The notes beneath the pieces are model-generated. The model ran no database searches. It was given only the letters and a program-made list of their open reading frames with translations, and was not told where the DNA came from. This document shows positions 1 to 6,948 of a stretch of 15,582 nucleotides of DNA, one piece after another (within the stretch, counting starts at the first letter, position 1; each line of letters begins with the position of its first letter). The stretch comes from Planctomycetota bacterium (GTDB lineage Bacteria > Planctomycetota > Phycisphaerae > UBA1845). Made by a program: the position numbers and the translations under genes. The stretch is from positions 1 through 15,582 of the forward strand of contig JADFRO010000024.1 of NCBI GenBank assembly GCA_022561255.1, given 5' to 3'.

Positions 1-162
1 GTTCCGCCCTCCGCAAGAGTTCCGCTCTCCGCAAGAGTTCCGCTCTCCGCAAGAGTTCCGCTCTCCGCAAGAGTTCCGCTCTCCGCAAGAGTTCCGCTCT
101 CCGCAGGAGTGTCGCCCTCCGCAGGAGTGTCGCCCTCCGCAGGAGTGTCGCCCTCCGCAGGA
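1..162. repeat. Tandem array of nine 18-bp palindromic-core units (left end probably cut by the window)
   Basis: Nine perfect-length 18-bp units run head to tail from base 1. Units 1-5 are of the type GTTCCGCTCTCCGCAAGA (the first with CCC for CTC), unit 6 is a hybrid ending CCGCAGGA, and units 7-9 are GTGTCGCCCTCCGCAGGA. The core CTCCGCAGGAG is an imperfect palindrome, with CTCC and GGAG arms around GCA. The array ends 3 bp before the stop of the amine oxidase gene, so it lies just downstream of that gene, where small hairpins could act in its 3' UTR. The two sub-types in blocks indicate local unit-by-unit amplification. No stop codon occurs in any of the six frames, so ORFs running through it are not evidence of a gene. 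Confidence 0.93.
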
Positions 163-165
163 GCG

Positions 166-1365
166 TTATGGGAATCGGGCGGCTCGGAACAGATCGCACG
201 AAAGCCCTACGGAGTCGCCGCCGGTAACCAGATCGGCGAGAAGGGATCCGACGACCGGGGCGAACTTGAACCCGTGCCCGCTAAAACCAGCCGCGAACAC
301 CACATTCGGCATATCCGGGAGACGATCGATAACGAAGTGTTGATCCGGCGTCATCGTGTACATGCAAACCGAGTGATCCACCGGAATCGGCTCGATGCGT
401 GGCAGATGCGCCCGGACGAACGATCGAATCCGAGCATCGTCATCGGGAAGCAACTCCCGCCGAATTTGATCGGGATCGGCGACGACATCGTCGCCGGTAT
501 GCTCACCCACCTTAATCCTTGCTCCATCCAACGAAGGGAATCCGTAGAAGAACCCACCAAGGGCCTCAAATCCAAACGCCGGACACCCGCGCTTCATTGA
601 ATAGACGGTATCGCTCATCGTAAACCAGAGAACAACGCGACGCTGAACAACGAGGGGCGGAAGAGCTGCGCTCCGCAGGAGAGTTGCGCTCCGCAGGAGA
701 GCGCGGTTGAGAAGTTGACCCGTCCACGCACCGGCGCAGAGGACCAGCCGGCTCGCAACAAAATCCCCCTTGTCGGTTCGCACCGTCACGCCGGTACCGT
801 CAGCCGACCACTGTTCAACGCGACGGCCCGTGACGACCTCGGCACCGAGCGCCACAGCGTGTTCAACCTGCGCTCGAACGCATCGCTCTACGTGAAGGAA
901 ACCGGCGTCGGGCTCGAACAGGACTTCCATACCGTCCGTAACCGCGAACCCGGGGAAACGCTTACGAAGATCGCGCGGCTCGACCGTCTCGATCGACAGG
1001 CGATGTTCGCTGGCAGCCCGCCTCACTCCCGAGATGATCTCGCCCTCCGGCGAACCTGCCAGGAGCAAGCCGCATCGCTCGAAGAGCTTCCTATCCGACG
1101 CTCCTGCGGAGAGCGACACACGCTCCAACTCAGCCCATGCCTCGAACGACCGATCGACCAGCGGTACGTAGTCTGGATGCTCGAAGTAGGATCTGCGGAT
1201 GAGGCGGGTCTGACCGTGGGAACTGCCACGGTCGTGAGCGACGTCGAACTGCTCGATTCCCAGCGCGCTACATCCGCGACGTGCTAGCTCGCGCAGGGCA
1301 GCGCCTCCCATAGCGCCGAGCCCGACGACGATCACATCGTAAGTCTTCGCAGGCGCGTCCGTCAC
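166..1365 (-). CDS. FAD-dependent amine oxidase of the sarcosine / N-methyl-tryptophan oxidase (MSOX/SolA) family, with in-frame repeat insertions
   Basis: The 399-residue product opens with a Rossmann FAD-binding motif (VGLGAMGGAALRELARRG, about residues 15-32) and the SSHGQTRLIRRSY signature of this family. Near the C-terminus CMYTMTPDQHFVID carries the Cys that covalently holds FAD in MSOX/SolA, so the enzyme is probably a covalent flavoprotein oxidising N-methylated or related amines with release of hydrogen peroxide. Substrate cannot be told. The start is GTG at 1365, overlapping the TGA of the upstream deacylase gene as GTGA, which suggests translational coupling. Two insertions match the 18-bp repeat. 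Twelve residues (LLRSATLLRSAA) follow GQLLNRA; removing them restores a normal family sequence. Six residues (LSAGAS) lie before DRKLFERCG. Both keep the frame and lie between conserved blocks. No signal peptide is seen, so it is likely cytoplasmic. Confidence 0.9.
   Translation of the reverse strand: MTDAPAKTYDVIVVGLGAMGGAALRELARRGCSALGIEQFDVAHDRGSSHGQTRLIRRSYFEHPDYVPLVDRSFEAWAELERVSLSAGASDRKLFERCGLLLAGSPEGEIISGVRRAASEHRLSIETVEPRDLRKRFPGFAVTDGMEVLFEPDAGFLHVERCVRAQVEHAVALGAEVVTGRRVEQWSADGTGVTVRTDKGDFVASRLVLCAGAWTGQLLNRALLRSATLLRSAALPPLVVQRRVVLWFTMSDTVYSMKRGCPAFGFEALGGFFYGFPSLDGARIKVGEHTGDDVVADPDQIRRELLPDDDARIRSFVRAHLPRIEPIPVDHSVCMYTMTPDQHFVIDRLPDMPNVVFAAGFSGHGFKFAPVVGSLLADLVTGGDSVGLSCDLFRAARFP
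671..699. repeat. Two 18-bp repeat units inserted in frame in the amine oxidase gene
   Basis: CTCCGCAGGAG occurs at 671-681 and 689-699, exactly 18 bp apart. In the host gene (minus strand) they encode LLRSATLLRSAA between GQLLNRA and LPPLVVQRR. Family members normally run directly from one block to the other, so this is a 36-bp in-frame insertion. Confidence 0.85.
1101..1111. repeat. Single repeat core (inverted orientation) in the amine oxidase gene
   Basis: CTCCTGCGGAG at 1101-1111, opposite in orientation to the copies at 671-699. It is read as LSAGAS in the host protein, a different frame from the LLRSAT copies in the same gene. It sits in a variable segment between ELERVS and DRKLFERCG. 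Confidence 0.7.
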
Positions 1366-1874
1366 GGGGGTTCCGAATCCGCACCCGACTTGGCTACGAG
1401 CGCAATCTGAGGATTCTCGAACGCAACGTAGTCTGCGTAACTCATCTGAACGGACTCGGTATGGCTACCCGCGTTGAAGTTGATCCGCTCGTTGTCCGCC
1501 ATACGCTCGTCACAGATCGTTCGAAGCCCGAACAGACTGCCGAACGGCGGAATCGACCCGGGCGTCAAGGACGTGAGTTCCAACACTTCCTGCGACGTTG
1601 CGAATCGAAGCCGCTTGGATTCGAGTAGGCGCCGGACGCCGCTGCTGTCGAGCGCCAGATCCGCCGGCAGTACCACCATCACAAACCCGTGCCGCTCTTT
1701 CAAAATGAGCGCCTTCGCACCGCTGTGAAGCGAAACGCCGCGTACTTCCGCAGCCTCGGCGCTCGTATAAACAGCCCGATGGGTTGTGTGTTTGAACGCG
1801 ATGCCCGCATTGTCCAGCGCGTCAACCAAGCGTCGGAAGACATCGCTTGAACGCTGGGATTCGTCGTCGCTCAC
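1362..1874 (-). CDS. YbaK/ProX-type aminoacyl-tRNA deacylase domain protein
   Basis: The 170-residue product is a stand-alone YbaK/EbsC (ProX-like) domain. AKALILKERHGF contains the conserved Lys of the family and GSIPPFGSLFG matches its GxxPPFG loop. Members hydrolyse mischarged aminoacyl-tRNA in trans, for example Cys-tRNAPro or Ala-tRNAPro; which one applies here is not visible. I chose GTG at 1874 because it follows AAGGA at good spacing and starts the recognisable domain (SDDESQRSSDVF). The open frame continues upstream to 1997, but that stretch overlaps nrdR and is only translated repeat units (CSPQER repeated). The stop TGA overlaps the GTG of the downstream amine oxidase by 4 bp. It probably shares a transcript with nrdR. 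Confidence 0.88.
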   Translation of the reverse strand: MSDDESQRSSDVFRRLVDALDNAGIAFKHTTHRAVYTSAEAAEVRGVSLHSGAKALILKERHGFVMVVLPADLALDSSGVRRLLESKRLRFATSQEVLELTSLTPGSIPPFGSLFGLRTICDERMADNERINFNAGSHTESVQMSYADYVAFENPQIALVAKSGADSEPP

Positions 1875-1890
1875 AAACCGTCCTTCAAGA

Positions 1891-1956
1891 CGCTCCTGCG
1901 GAGAGCAACGCTCCTGCGGAGAGCAACGCTCCTGCGGAGAGCAAGCTCCTGCGGAG
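1891..1956. repeat. Array of 18-bp units between nrdR and the deacylase gene
   Basis: Three units of CGCTCCTGCGGAGAGCAA lie at 1891-1908, 1909-1926 and 1927-1944, followed by a partial fourth whose core is at 1946-1956, next to the nrdR stop (1960-1962). The array fills most of the nrdR-deacylase gap and ends 16 bp before the deacylase start at 1874, just outside its Shine-Dalgarno. On the mRNA strand it would give a string of short hairpins in the intercistronic region. Confidence 0.9.
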
Positions 1957-1959
1957 CAG

Positions 1960-2451
1960 CTAAAATAGCGACTGTTGAGCCGGATCGTCGCGAACAACCG
2001 AGTCGCGAACGTCCCTGATCTCGTCGACGAACTCGTCCACAGTGCGGTACTTGCGGTGTACGCTCATGAACCGAACGTAGGCTACAGTGCTCAAACGACG
2101 TAAATGATCGCCGACGTACCGACCGATCTGCGACGTCGGCACCTCGCGCTCGTGGCGACTGAATAGATCGCTCTCGACGTCGTCGACGAGACGCTTGAGA
2201 TCGTCATCGGAAACGTCAAGCTTCACACAAGCCGACGCCACGCCGTTGACGATGTTGTCACGATTGTACGGAACGCGCTGGCCGCTGGTCTTAATCACCG
2301 TCAGACGCAGCTCGTCCTCCAACCGCTCCTTCGTTGTGAAACGACGCCCGCAAGATACGCACATACGGCGGCGGCGGATCGCGGCCCCACCCTCCGTGAC
2401 CCGCGAGTCGATCACTTTGTTGGCATTCTTCTTGCAGCTTGGGCAGAGCAT
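1960..2451 (-). CDS. nrdR: Transcriptional repressor NrdR of ribonucleotide reductase genes
   Basis: The 163-residue product has the full NrdR layout. It starts with a zinc ribbon with Cys3-x2-Cys6 and Cys31-x2-Cys34 (MLCPSCKK and RMCVSCGRRFTTKE) plus the family block KVIDSRVTEGGAAIRRRR. An ATP-cone then runs from about residue 46 to 136 (VIKTSGQRVPYNRDNI and STVAYVRFMSVHRKYRTVDEF). NrdR senses ATP/dATP and represses nrd operons; none is in this window. ATG at 2451 is chosen because the family begins M-x-CPxC. The open frame extends to 2562 but that part encodes only repeat-derived RRRVAL hexapeptides. Upstream lies a four-unit repeat array that would be in the 5' UTR. Downstream, the same strand continues into the deacylase gene. 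Confidence 0.95.
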   Translation of the reverse strand: MLCPSCKKNANKVIDSRVTEGGAAIRRRRMCVSCGRRFTTKERLEDELRLTVIKTSGQRVPYNRDNIVNGVASACVKLDVSDDDLKRLVDDVESDLFSRHEREVPTSQIGRYVGDHLRRLSTVAYVRFMSVHRKYRTVDEFVDEIRDVRDSVVRDDPAQQSLF

Positions 2452-2485
2452 CCGGCTTACCGTCCCTCGCTTCCCACGGCTTCCA

Positions 2486-2550
2486 CTCCTGCGGAGCGCG
2501 ACTCTCCTGCGGAGCGCCACTCTCCTGCGGAGGGCGACTCTCCTGCGTAG
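2486..2550. repeat. Four-unit 18-bp repeat array upstream of nrdR
   Basis: Cores lie at 2486-2496, 2504-2514, 2522-2532 and 2540-2550, each 18 bp apart. The first three are CTCCTGCGGAG; the last is degenerate (CTCCTGCGTAG). The array starts 35 bp upstream of the nrdR ATG, between the gene and the dyad at 2555-2570, so it probably lies in the leader of the nrdR transcript. Confidence 0.9.
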
Positions 2551-2554
2551 GACC

Positions 2555-2570
2555 GTTCTCATCTGAGAAC
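2555..2570. promoter_or_regulatory. Perfect 16-bp dyad in the nrdR / hydrolase divergent region (candidate operator)
   Basis: GTTCTCATCTGAGAAC has 7-bp perfect arms around TC. It lies in the 251-bp region between two divergent genes, next to the repeat array but unrelated to it in sequence. The GTTC-N8-GAAC layout would suit a dimeric regulator. It does not match the AT-rich NrdR box, so I do not assign a regulator. Confidence 0.35.
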
Positions 2571-2649
2571 CGCCGCTACACAGGTTGAAAACTCACGGAG
2601 CCGATGGAGACTACTACCCCTGGATGTTGCGTGTCAAATCGCCTACCCT

Positions 2650-2668
2650 ACCACCCAAGCAGGGTGGT
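2650..2668 (+). promoter_or_regulatory. Short hairpin in the hydrolase upstream region
   Basis: ACCACCC and GGGTGGT arms flank the loop AAGCA, ending 34 bp before the chosen ATG. It could be an mRNA leader hairpin or an operator half; nothing further is visible. The rest of 2571-2702 shows no convincing promoter. Confidence 0.25.
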
Positions 2669-2702
2669 GATTTCACTGTCTGGAAAGGGTCAACGCGGGC
2701 AG

Positions 2703-3677
2703 ATGGGCCGACTCATCAAAAAAAACGTTGCGGGCATCCGTATCCTCGGATTCTCCCTCGCGGGCGAGGAAACCGTCATCGCCGCGCCGGAGTTCAACGT
2801 CTGTTTCGACGTCGGCCGCGCGCCACGAGAAATCATCTCCGTCGACAACATATGCATCTCCCACGGCCACATGGACCACGCAGCCGGGATCGCCTACTAC
2901 CTCTCGCAACGGAACTTCGTCGGTAACGCACCGGGGCGGATTATCATTCACCGATCGCTCGCGCAAGCCGTTCAGCGACTCATGGACGTCTGGGCGGAGA
3001 TCGAGGGGCATCCCTCGTCCGGAGAAATCTGCGGCGTTGAACACCTCGAGGACGTCCAGCTCCTGCGGGGGGCAAAGCCCCGACGCGGGCTCATCGTTCG
3101 ACCGTTCAACGTCAACCACGCAGCCGGAGCGTTGGGCTATACACTCATCGAGAAACGCCACAAACTCAAGGCCGAGTTTGCCGGCAAGAGCGGTCCGCAA
3201 CTTGTCGAGCTCAAGAAGAAGGGCGTAACCATAGAGAAGCAGATCGAAACGCCTCTGATCACCTTCACGGGAGACACCGCACTTGGCCGCTTCCTTGACC
3301 TCGACTTCGTCCAAAACAGTAAGGTCGTGCTGGTGGAGTGTACCTTCTTCGATCCTGAGCATCGAACGCGAGCCGTCGCCGGTCGACACATCCACGTTGA
3401 CGATCTACCCAAAGTGTTCGAGGCGATCGGGGAAGGTCACATCGTGCTGACGCACCTGACGCGACGAACCGATCTACGCACAGCCAAAAGTATCCTCGCG
3501 AAGCTCCTTAGCCCAAACGACCTTGCACGAACGTCGTTTCTGATGGATCGAACGTCACTATCCGCAGGAGAGTTGCCCTCCGCAGGAGCTTCGCCCTCCG
3601 CAGGAGCTGGGTTCTCGGCGGAAGAGCTTCGCTCTCCGCAGGAGAGTCGCCCTCCGCAGGAGCTTCCCTCCGCCTAG
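2703..3677 (+). CDS. RNase Z-like metallo-beta-lactamase-fold hydrolase with a repeat-derived C-terminal tail
   Basis: The 324-residue product is an MBL-fold protein of the RNase Z / arylsulfatase-like type. Zinc ligands are readable as SHGHMDH (His54, His56, Asp58, His59), NVNHAAG (His139), FTGDT (Asp191) and VLTHLTRR (His251). RNase Z proper cuts tRNA 3' trailers; I see no clear exosite, so tRNA processing is possible but not shown. ATG at 2703 is chosen because the fold begins there (MGRLIKKNVAGIRILGFS); the extension to 2604 looks non-coding, though no strong Shine-Dalgarno decides the point. The last 39 residues or so are translated 18-bp repeats (PSAGAS, SPQESR) added after the natural-looking end SFLMD. 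The stop TAG overlaps the stop of the convergent peptidase gene through a shared CTAG. Confidence 0.85.
   Translation: MGRLIKKNVAGIRILGFSLAGEETVIAAPEFNVCFDVGRAPREIISVDNICISHGHMDHAAGIAYYLSQRNFVGNAPGRIIIHRSLAQAVQRLMDVWAEIEGHPSSGEICGVEHLEDVQLLRGAKPRRGLIVRPFNVNHAAGALGYTLIEKRHKLKAEFAGKSGPQLVELKKKGVTIEKQIETPLITFTGDTALGRFLDLDFVQNSKVVLVECTFFDPEHRTRAVAGRHIHVDDLPKVFEAIGEGHIVLTHLTRRTDLRTAKSILAKLLSPNDLARTSFLMDRTSLSAGELPSAGASPSAGAGFSAEELRSPQESRPPQELPSA
3560..3677. repeat. 18-bp repeat array forming the 3' end of the hydrolase gene
   Basis: Cores lie at 3560 (ATCCGCAGGAG), 3578, 3596, 3614 (degenerate, CTCGGCGGAAG), 3634 and 3652, with a truncated one at 3668. Spacing is 18 bp except 20 bp between 3614 and 3634. 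That slip changes the reading frame of the units, so the protein switches from PSAGAS-type to SPQESR-type repeats. The array lies exactly between two convergent genes, so it is also 3' UTR sequence for the peptidase gene transcript. Confidence 0.9.
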
Positions 3678-6004
3678 CGTTTCGGTACGAGCAGGTGCTG
3701 CGACAGGTACTTCATAATGCGACCGTAAAGCCGCTTGGTTATCAGGGGGTCGGCGACCATGTGCGTGAAATCGGAAAGCGCCAGGAAGTCGTGTTCCTTA
3801 CCCGCGCGGAACAAAGCGTTGGACATCTTCAAACTGTGCATGAAGTAGACGTTATCGTCAGCCGTACCGTGAATGATGAGCAGCGGCTTCTCCAGGTCGC
3901 CGCAATAGGTCAAAACCGATGCCTTCTCGTAACCGGTCGGATTCTTTTCCGGCAGCCCCATGTAACGCTCGGTGTAGTGCGTGTCGTAGTCACGCCAATC
4001 GCACACGGGTGCTCCTGCAACGCCCACGTCGAATACGTCCCCGCGGCGCATGACCGCCATAGCCGAGAAATAACCGCCGAACGACCATCCGTAGATGCCG
4101 ACGTGGTTGAGGTCCATCTCCGGATACTTCTCGCCCAGCGCCCGCAACCCAGCCACTTGATCGTCGAGCGGTACGTCAATCAAATTCCCTTTGATCGCTC
4201 GTTCCCATGTGCGCCCCCGCGCCGGTGTTCCGCGCCCGTCGATCGACACGACGATAAACCCGTGGTCCGCCATCCACTGCTGCATCAGATAGCTGCGGGA
4301 GGATGCTCGCACCGTCTGCGCGTGGGGTCCGCCGTATACGGAGACGATCACGGGATACTTCTTCGACGCGTCGAAGTTCCTTGGCCGAATCAGCACGGCA
4401 TGGAAGTAAGGTTTTCTCCCAACGGTGGTCAACTCGATCTCGGGAAGAAACGGCGGCTCCTCGGCCACGGACCGGAGCCTCCCCAGTCGGCGACCGTCGC
4501 GACCACGAACAATCTGTGACCACGCGCCGTCGAGCGTAGAGGACGAGTGCAAGAAGACCTCATGGTTCTTCGAGAACGTAGCCGAGTGCATCCCCGGTTC
4601 CGACGTTATGCGAAGAGGCGTCGCCGGGGCTCCGTTAAGCGCAACGGTGTAAAGATGCACCTGCGTCGGATCATCTCCACCGCGGACGTATACGACGCCG
4701 TTATCCACGTCGAGATCGATAACGCCGCGAAAGTTAAACGCCGTCGTCGTGAGCGTCGCGATCAGATGGCCGTCGCGAGCGCGCTTTTCCAACTGCCACG
4801 CACCCTTACGTTCCGTAGCCCACAAGAACGCACTTCCGTCGGGAAACCATTTCGGCATGACCTGGACGAGGTTGAGCCAGGCGTCGTCCTTTTCGACCAG
4901 CAGAATGGATGTACTTCCGGTATCCGTGTCGACGGTGAGCAGCGCCTCCTCCGTCTGCTCACGGTTTTGAACGAGAATCGTAAGCGGCGCGTTCTCCGAC
5001 CATCGCACGGTAGCTAAATACGGATAGCGCTTCGCGTCCCAAGTGATCCAGCGCGTTTCGGATCCCACAGCAGGAAGATCGCTTTCCGCAGGAAGATCGC
5101 CCTCCGCAGGAGCGCGGCCGTCGACGGAGAAGAGCCCAAGGGTAACCTCGGCGTTTTTCATTCCCGGCCTGGGGTAAGGCCACGATTGCGGCTTGCGCTC
5201 AGGATGCATGGCGTCCGCGATGTACATCGTCTCCAAGCCCTCGGTTGAGGTTCTCTGATAAACGAGCGTCTTACTATCCGGCGACCACCAGTATCCCTGT
5301 CGCCGACCCATCTCCTCCTGCGCCACAAACTCGGAAAGGCCGTGCGTTACCTCGTCGTTCGCCCCAACCGTTAAGCGGCGCTCTTCGGCGGTCTCGATCG
5401 TCGTCACGTACAGCTCGCCACCGCGAACGCACGATACGAACCTTCCGTCGGGAGAAAAACGCGCGTCCAGCGGGAAGCCCTTGTCGCTCTTCAGCTCCTT
5501 GACGTCCCCCGTTGCTCGTTGGATGACGAACAACCGGCCGGAAAGCGGCACGAGAATCTGAGCCCCGTCCTTACTCAGCGCGTACATCGCGATGCCGCGC
5601 GCCGAAAGGCGCATCCGCTCTCGCCGAGCGCGCTCCTCGACGGAAAGCTCCTCGGCCGCACCTTGGAGGATTTGATCCGCCGTCAGCAGCACGCGCTCTT
5701 CCCCGGTCGAAACGTCGAACTCGTATAGATCGTGAATGCGACTTCGTGGCCCGGACCGTAGGAACAAAACAGCGCTGCCATCGGGAACGATCTTAATCGT
5801 GCGAGGTCTGCCCGCGGAGAATCGGCGTGTAAGCGCGTACTGCTCCAGAAACGAGGTATCTCCTTGCGCAGCAGAGCTGCCCTCCGCAGGAGTGTCGGCC
5901 AGCGTGTTAGGCTTGTTCGGCGCGCGCGAGGACACAACGTCCTTCTTGAACATCGCGCAACCGGACAAGTTCAGAATCAAGAGAATCGTGGCGGCGTGTC
6001 TCAT
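3674..6004 (-). CDS. DPP-IV / prolyl oligopeptidase family (S9) lipoprotein peptidase
   Basis: The 776-residue product has a DPP-IV-type beta-propeller in its N-terminal two-thirds and an alpha/beta-hydrolase peptidase domain at the end. The triad is readable: Ser641 in GWSFGGY, Asp716 in HGTADDNVYF and His748 in SDFTHMVAD. EFVAQEEMGR near the middle resembles the Glu motif that binds the substrate N-terminus in DPP-IV. ATG at 6004 follows GGAGGG at 7 bp and starts a lipoprotein signal (MRHAATILLILNLSGC), so the enzyme should be anchored in a membrane and face outwards, releasing N-terminal dipeptides. The track upstream of 6004 has no such support. Two loops are repeat-derived: one near residues 45-60 (DTPAEGSS) and one between VDGR and ETRW (APAEGDLPAESDLPAVGS). 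It follows the BtuF-like gene by 96 bp and may be co-transcribed or have its own promoter. Confidence 0.92.
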   Translation of the reverse strand: MRHAATILLILNLSGCAMFKKDVVSSRAPNKPNTLADTPAEGSSAAQGDTSFLEQYALTRRFSAGRPRTIKIVPDGSAVLFLRSGPRSRIHDLYEFDVSTGEERVLLTADQILQGAAEELSVEERARRERMRLSARGIAMYALSKDGAQILVPLSGRLFVIQRATGDVKELKSDKGFPLDARFSPDGRFVSCVRGGELYVTTIETAEERRLTVGANDEVTHGLSEFVAQEEMGRRQGYWWSPDSKTLVYQRTSTEGLETMYIADAMHPERKPQSWPYPRPGMKNAEVTLGLFSVDGRAPAEGDLPAESDLPAVGSETRWITWDAKRYPYLATVRWSENAPLTILVQNREQTEEALLTVDTDTGSTSILLVEKDDAWLNLVQVMPKWFPDGSAFLWATERKGAWQLEKRARDGHLIATLTTTAFNFRGVIDLDVDNGVVYVRGGDDPTQVHLYTVALNGAPATPLRITSEPGMHSATFSKNHEVFLHSSSTLDGAWSQIVRGRDGRRLGRLRSVAEEPPFLPEIELTTVGRKPYFHAVLIRPRNFDASKKYPVIVSVYGGPHAQTVRASSRSYLMQQWMADHGFIVVSIDGRGTPARGRTWERAIKGNLIDVPLDDQVAGLRALGEKYPEMDLNHVGIYGWSFGGYFSAMAVMRRGDVFDVGVAGAPVCDWRDYDTHYTERYMGLPEKNPTGYEKASVLTYCGDLEKPLLIIHGTADDNVYFMHSLKMSNALFRAGKEHDFLALSDFTHMVADPLITKRLYGRIMKYLSQHLLVPKR
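5066..5112. repeat. Three 18-bp units in frame in the peptidase gene
   Basis: Cores lie at 5066-5076 (degenerate, CACAGCAGGAA), 5084-5094 (TTCCGCAGGAA) and 5102-5112 (CTCCGCAGGAG), in steps of 18 bp. They encode APAEGDLPAESDLPAVGS on the host strand. The middle and left copies carry paired changes (CTCC to TTCC with GGAG to GGAA), which keeps the stem of the middle copy intact. Confidence 0.82.
5882..5892. repeat. Single repeat core near the N-terminus of the peptidase
   Basis: CTCCGCAGGAG at 5882-5892, read as DTPAEGSS just after the lipoprotein signal region of the mature peptidase. The neighbouring bases at 5869-5879 may be a decayed second unit. Confidence 0.65.
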
Positions 6005-6100
6005 ACGAAGGCCCTCCGTTACCTTATTGCTTCGGCCCGAATCAACTGGAATTGTGATGATAACGGAAACGTGCGCGGCTGTCTCGGTAGGACGACTCAC

Positions 6101-6895
6101 TTACTGCATGAGCTCGGCGACGCGGGCGATTTCGCGTTGGACCACCGCCAGCCCATCGGAAAGAGCCGCCGGCCCCGGCTGAAGAATCAGGGAGGAATCG
6201 ATCGCGACCATCCGCTCCTCTTGCGTAAATAAGGCGCCCGCAAACCCCGGCCTTGCTCGCGCCGCATCTGCGCGAAACTTCTTCCCGCACCACGAAGCCA
6301 AATACAGGTCGGGCTTCCGCTTGATAACCTCCGCAGGAGCAACGATTCGATCCTTGGCTAGCACCGCCTTGCTCAACTCGTTGAAGCAATCGTCGCCACC
6401 GGCGGCTTCGATAATCTCAACGACCCAGCGAATCCCGGTGATGATCGGATCGGGCCATTCCTCAAAGAACACCCGCGGCCGGACCGGTAGTTGCCGCGCC
6501 GCCTCGCGAGCTGCGTCGACATTTCCCAATAGCTCGGCGGCGAGCGCATCTCCCCTTTTCGTCTCGCCGACCAAGCGCCCAAGCGTTGTAACCATGCCCA
6601 AAATGCCTCGGATGCTGCGCTGGTTGAAGCAATAAACCTCCAAGCCGCGCTCGATCAGTTCTGCACAAACTTTCGATTGTAGGTCGGAAAATCCGAGGAC
6701 GAGATCGGGCTTGAGCGCGACGATGTCGTCTATTTTCGCGCGGACGAACTGGGACACGACCGGCTTGTCGCGTTTCGCCTCGGGCGGTCGTACGGTAAAC
6801 GCTGATATTCCAACGATACGATCGCTCACACCGAGCCGATACAGCGTCTCCGTCGTTTCCTCGGTAAGACAAATGATGCGTCGCGGACCCGTCAT
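6101..6895 (-). CDS. BtuF-like periplasmic-binding-fold protein (cobalamin-binding family), no signal peptide
   Basis: The 264-residue product matches the class III (helical-backbone) substrate-binding fold of BtuF/FhuD. It opens with RRIICLTEETTETLYRLGVSDRIVGIS, then has KIDDIVALKPDLVLGFSD, MVTTLGRLVGE and KRKPDLYLASWCG. In B12 import BtuF delivers cobalamin to BtuCD. No signal peptide or lipobox precedes the domain at the only reasonable start (ATG 6895), so either it acts in the cytoplasm, as do several BtuF-like 'cobalamin-binding proteins', or a signal-bearing start was lost. It follows the pseudopilin gene by 100 bp and lies downstream of a cobalamin riboswitch, which supports a B12 role. 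A single repeat core at 6329-6339 is read as VAPAEVI at a place where relatives also have a Pro-Glu-Val-like turn. Confidence 0.85.
   Translation of the reverse strand: MTGPRRIICLTEETTETLYRLGVSDRIVGISAFTVRPPEAKRDKPVVSQFVRAKIDDIVALKPDLVLGFSDLQSKVCAELIERGLEVYCFNQRSIRGILGMVTTLGRLVGETKRGDALAAELLGNVDAAREAARQLPVRPRVFFEEWPDPIITGIRWVVEIIEAAGGDDCFNELSKAVLAKDRIVAPAEVIKRKPDLYLASWCGKKFRADAARARPGFAGALFTQEERMVAIDSSLILQPGPAALSDGLAVVQREIARVAELMQ
6329..6339. repeat. Single repeat core inside the BtuF-like gene
   Basis: CTCCGCAGGAG at 6329-6339 with no neighbouring units. It encodes APAEV in what looks like ordinary family sequence (RIVAPAEVIKRKPDL), with no sign of extra residues. It may be chance or an ancestral-like seed rather than an insertion. 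Confidence 0.5.
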
Positions 6896-6948
6896 GCGTT
6901 CACTTTGACGTACTCAGTTCCTCGTACTTTCGGAAATGCTCTCTCCGC

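Noticed and set aside
1..162. CRISPR array
   Set aside because: Units are 18 bp, contiguous and nearly identical throughout; there are no 30-bp spacers and no cas genes.
109..600. Plus-strand ORF of 163 codons opening with SPSAGV repeats
   Set aside because: It is opposite a well-supported amine oxidase gene, and its start is just translated repeats, which are open in all frames.
1875..1997. N-terminal extension of the deacylase gene (repeated CSPQER)
   Set aside because: It overlaps nrdR and the repeat array; a GTG with a good AAGGA Shine-Dalgarno at 1874 starts the real domain.
2452..2562. N-terminal extension of NrdR (repeated RRRVAL)
   Set aside because: NrdR proteins start at the M-x-CPxC zinc ribbon; the extension is only translated repeats.
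3060..3070. Possible repeat core CTCCTGCGGGG inside the hydrolase gene
   Set aside because: It has one mismatch, stands alone, and the residues (VQLLRGAKP) look native; it could be chance.
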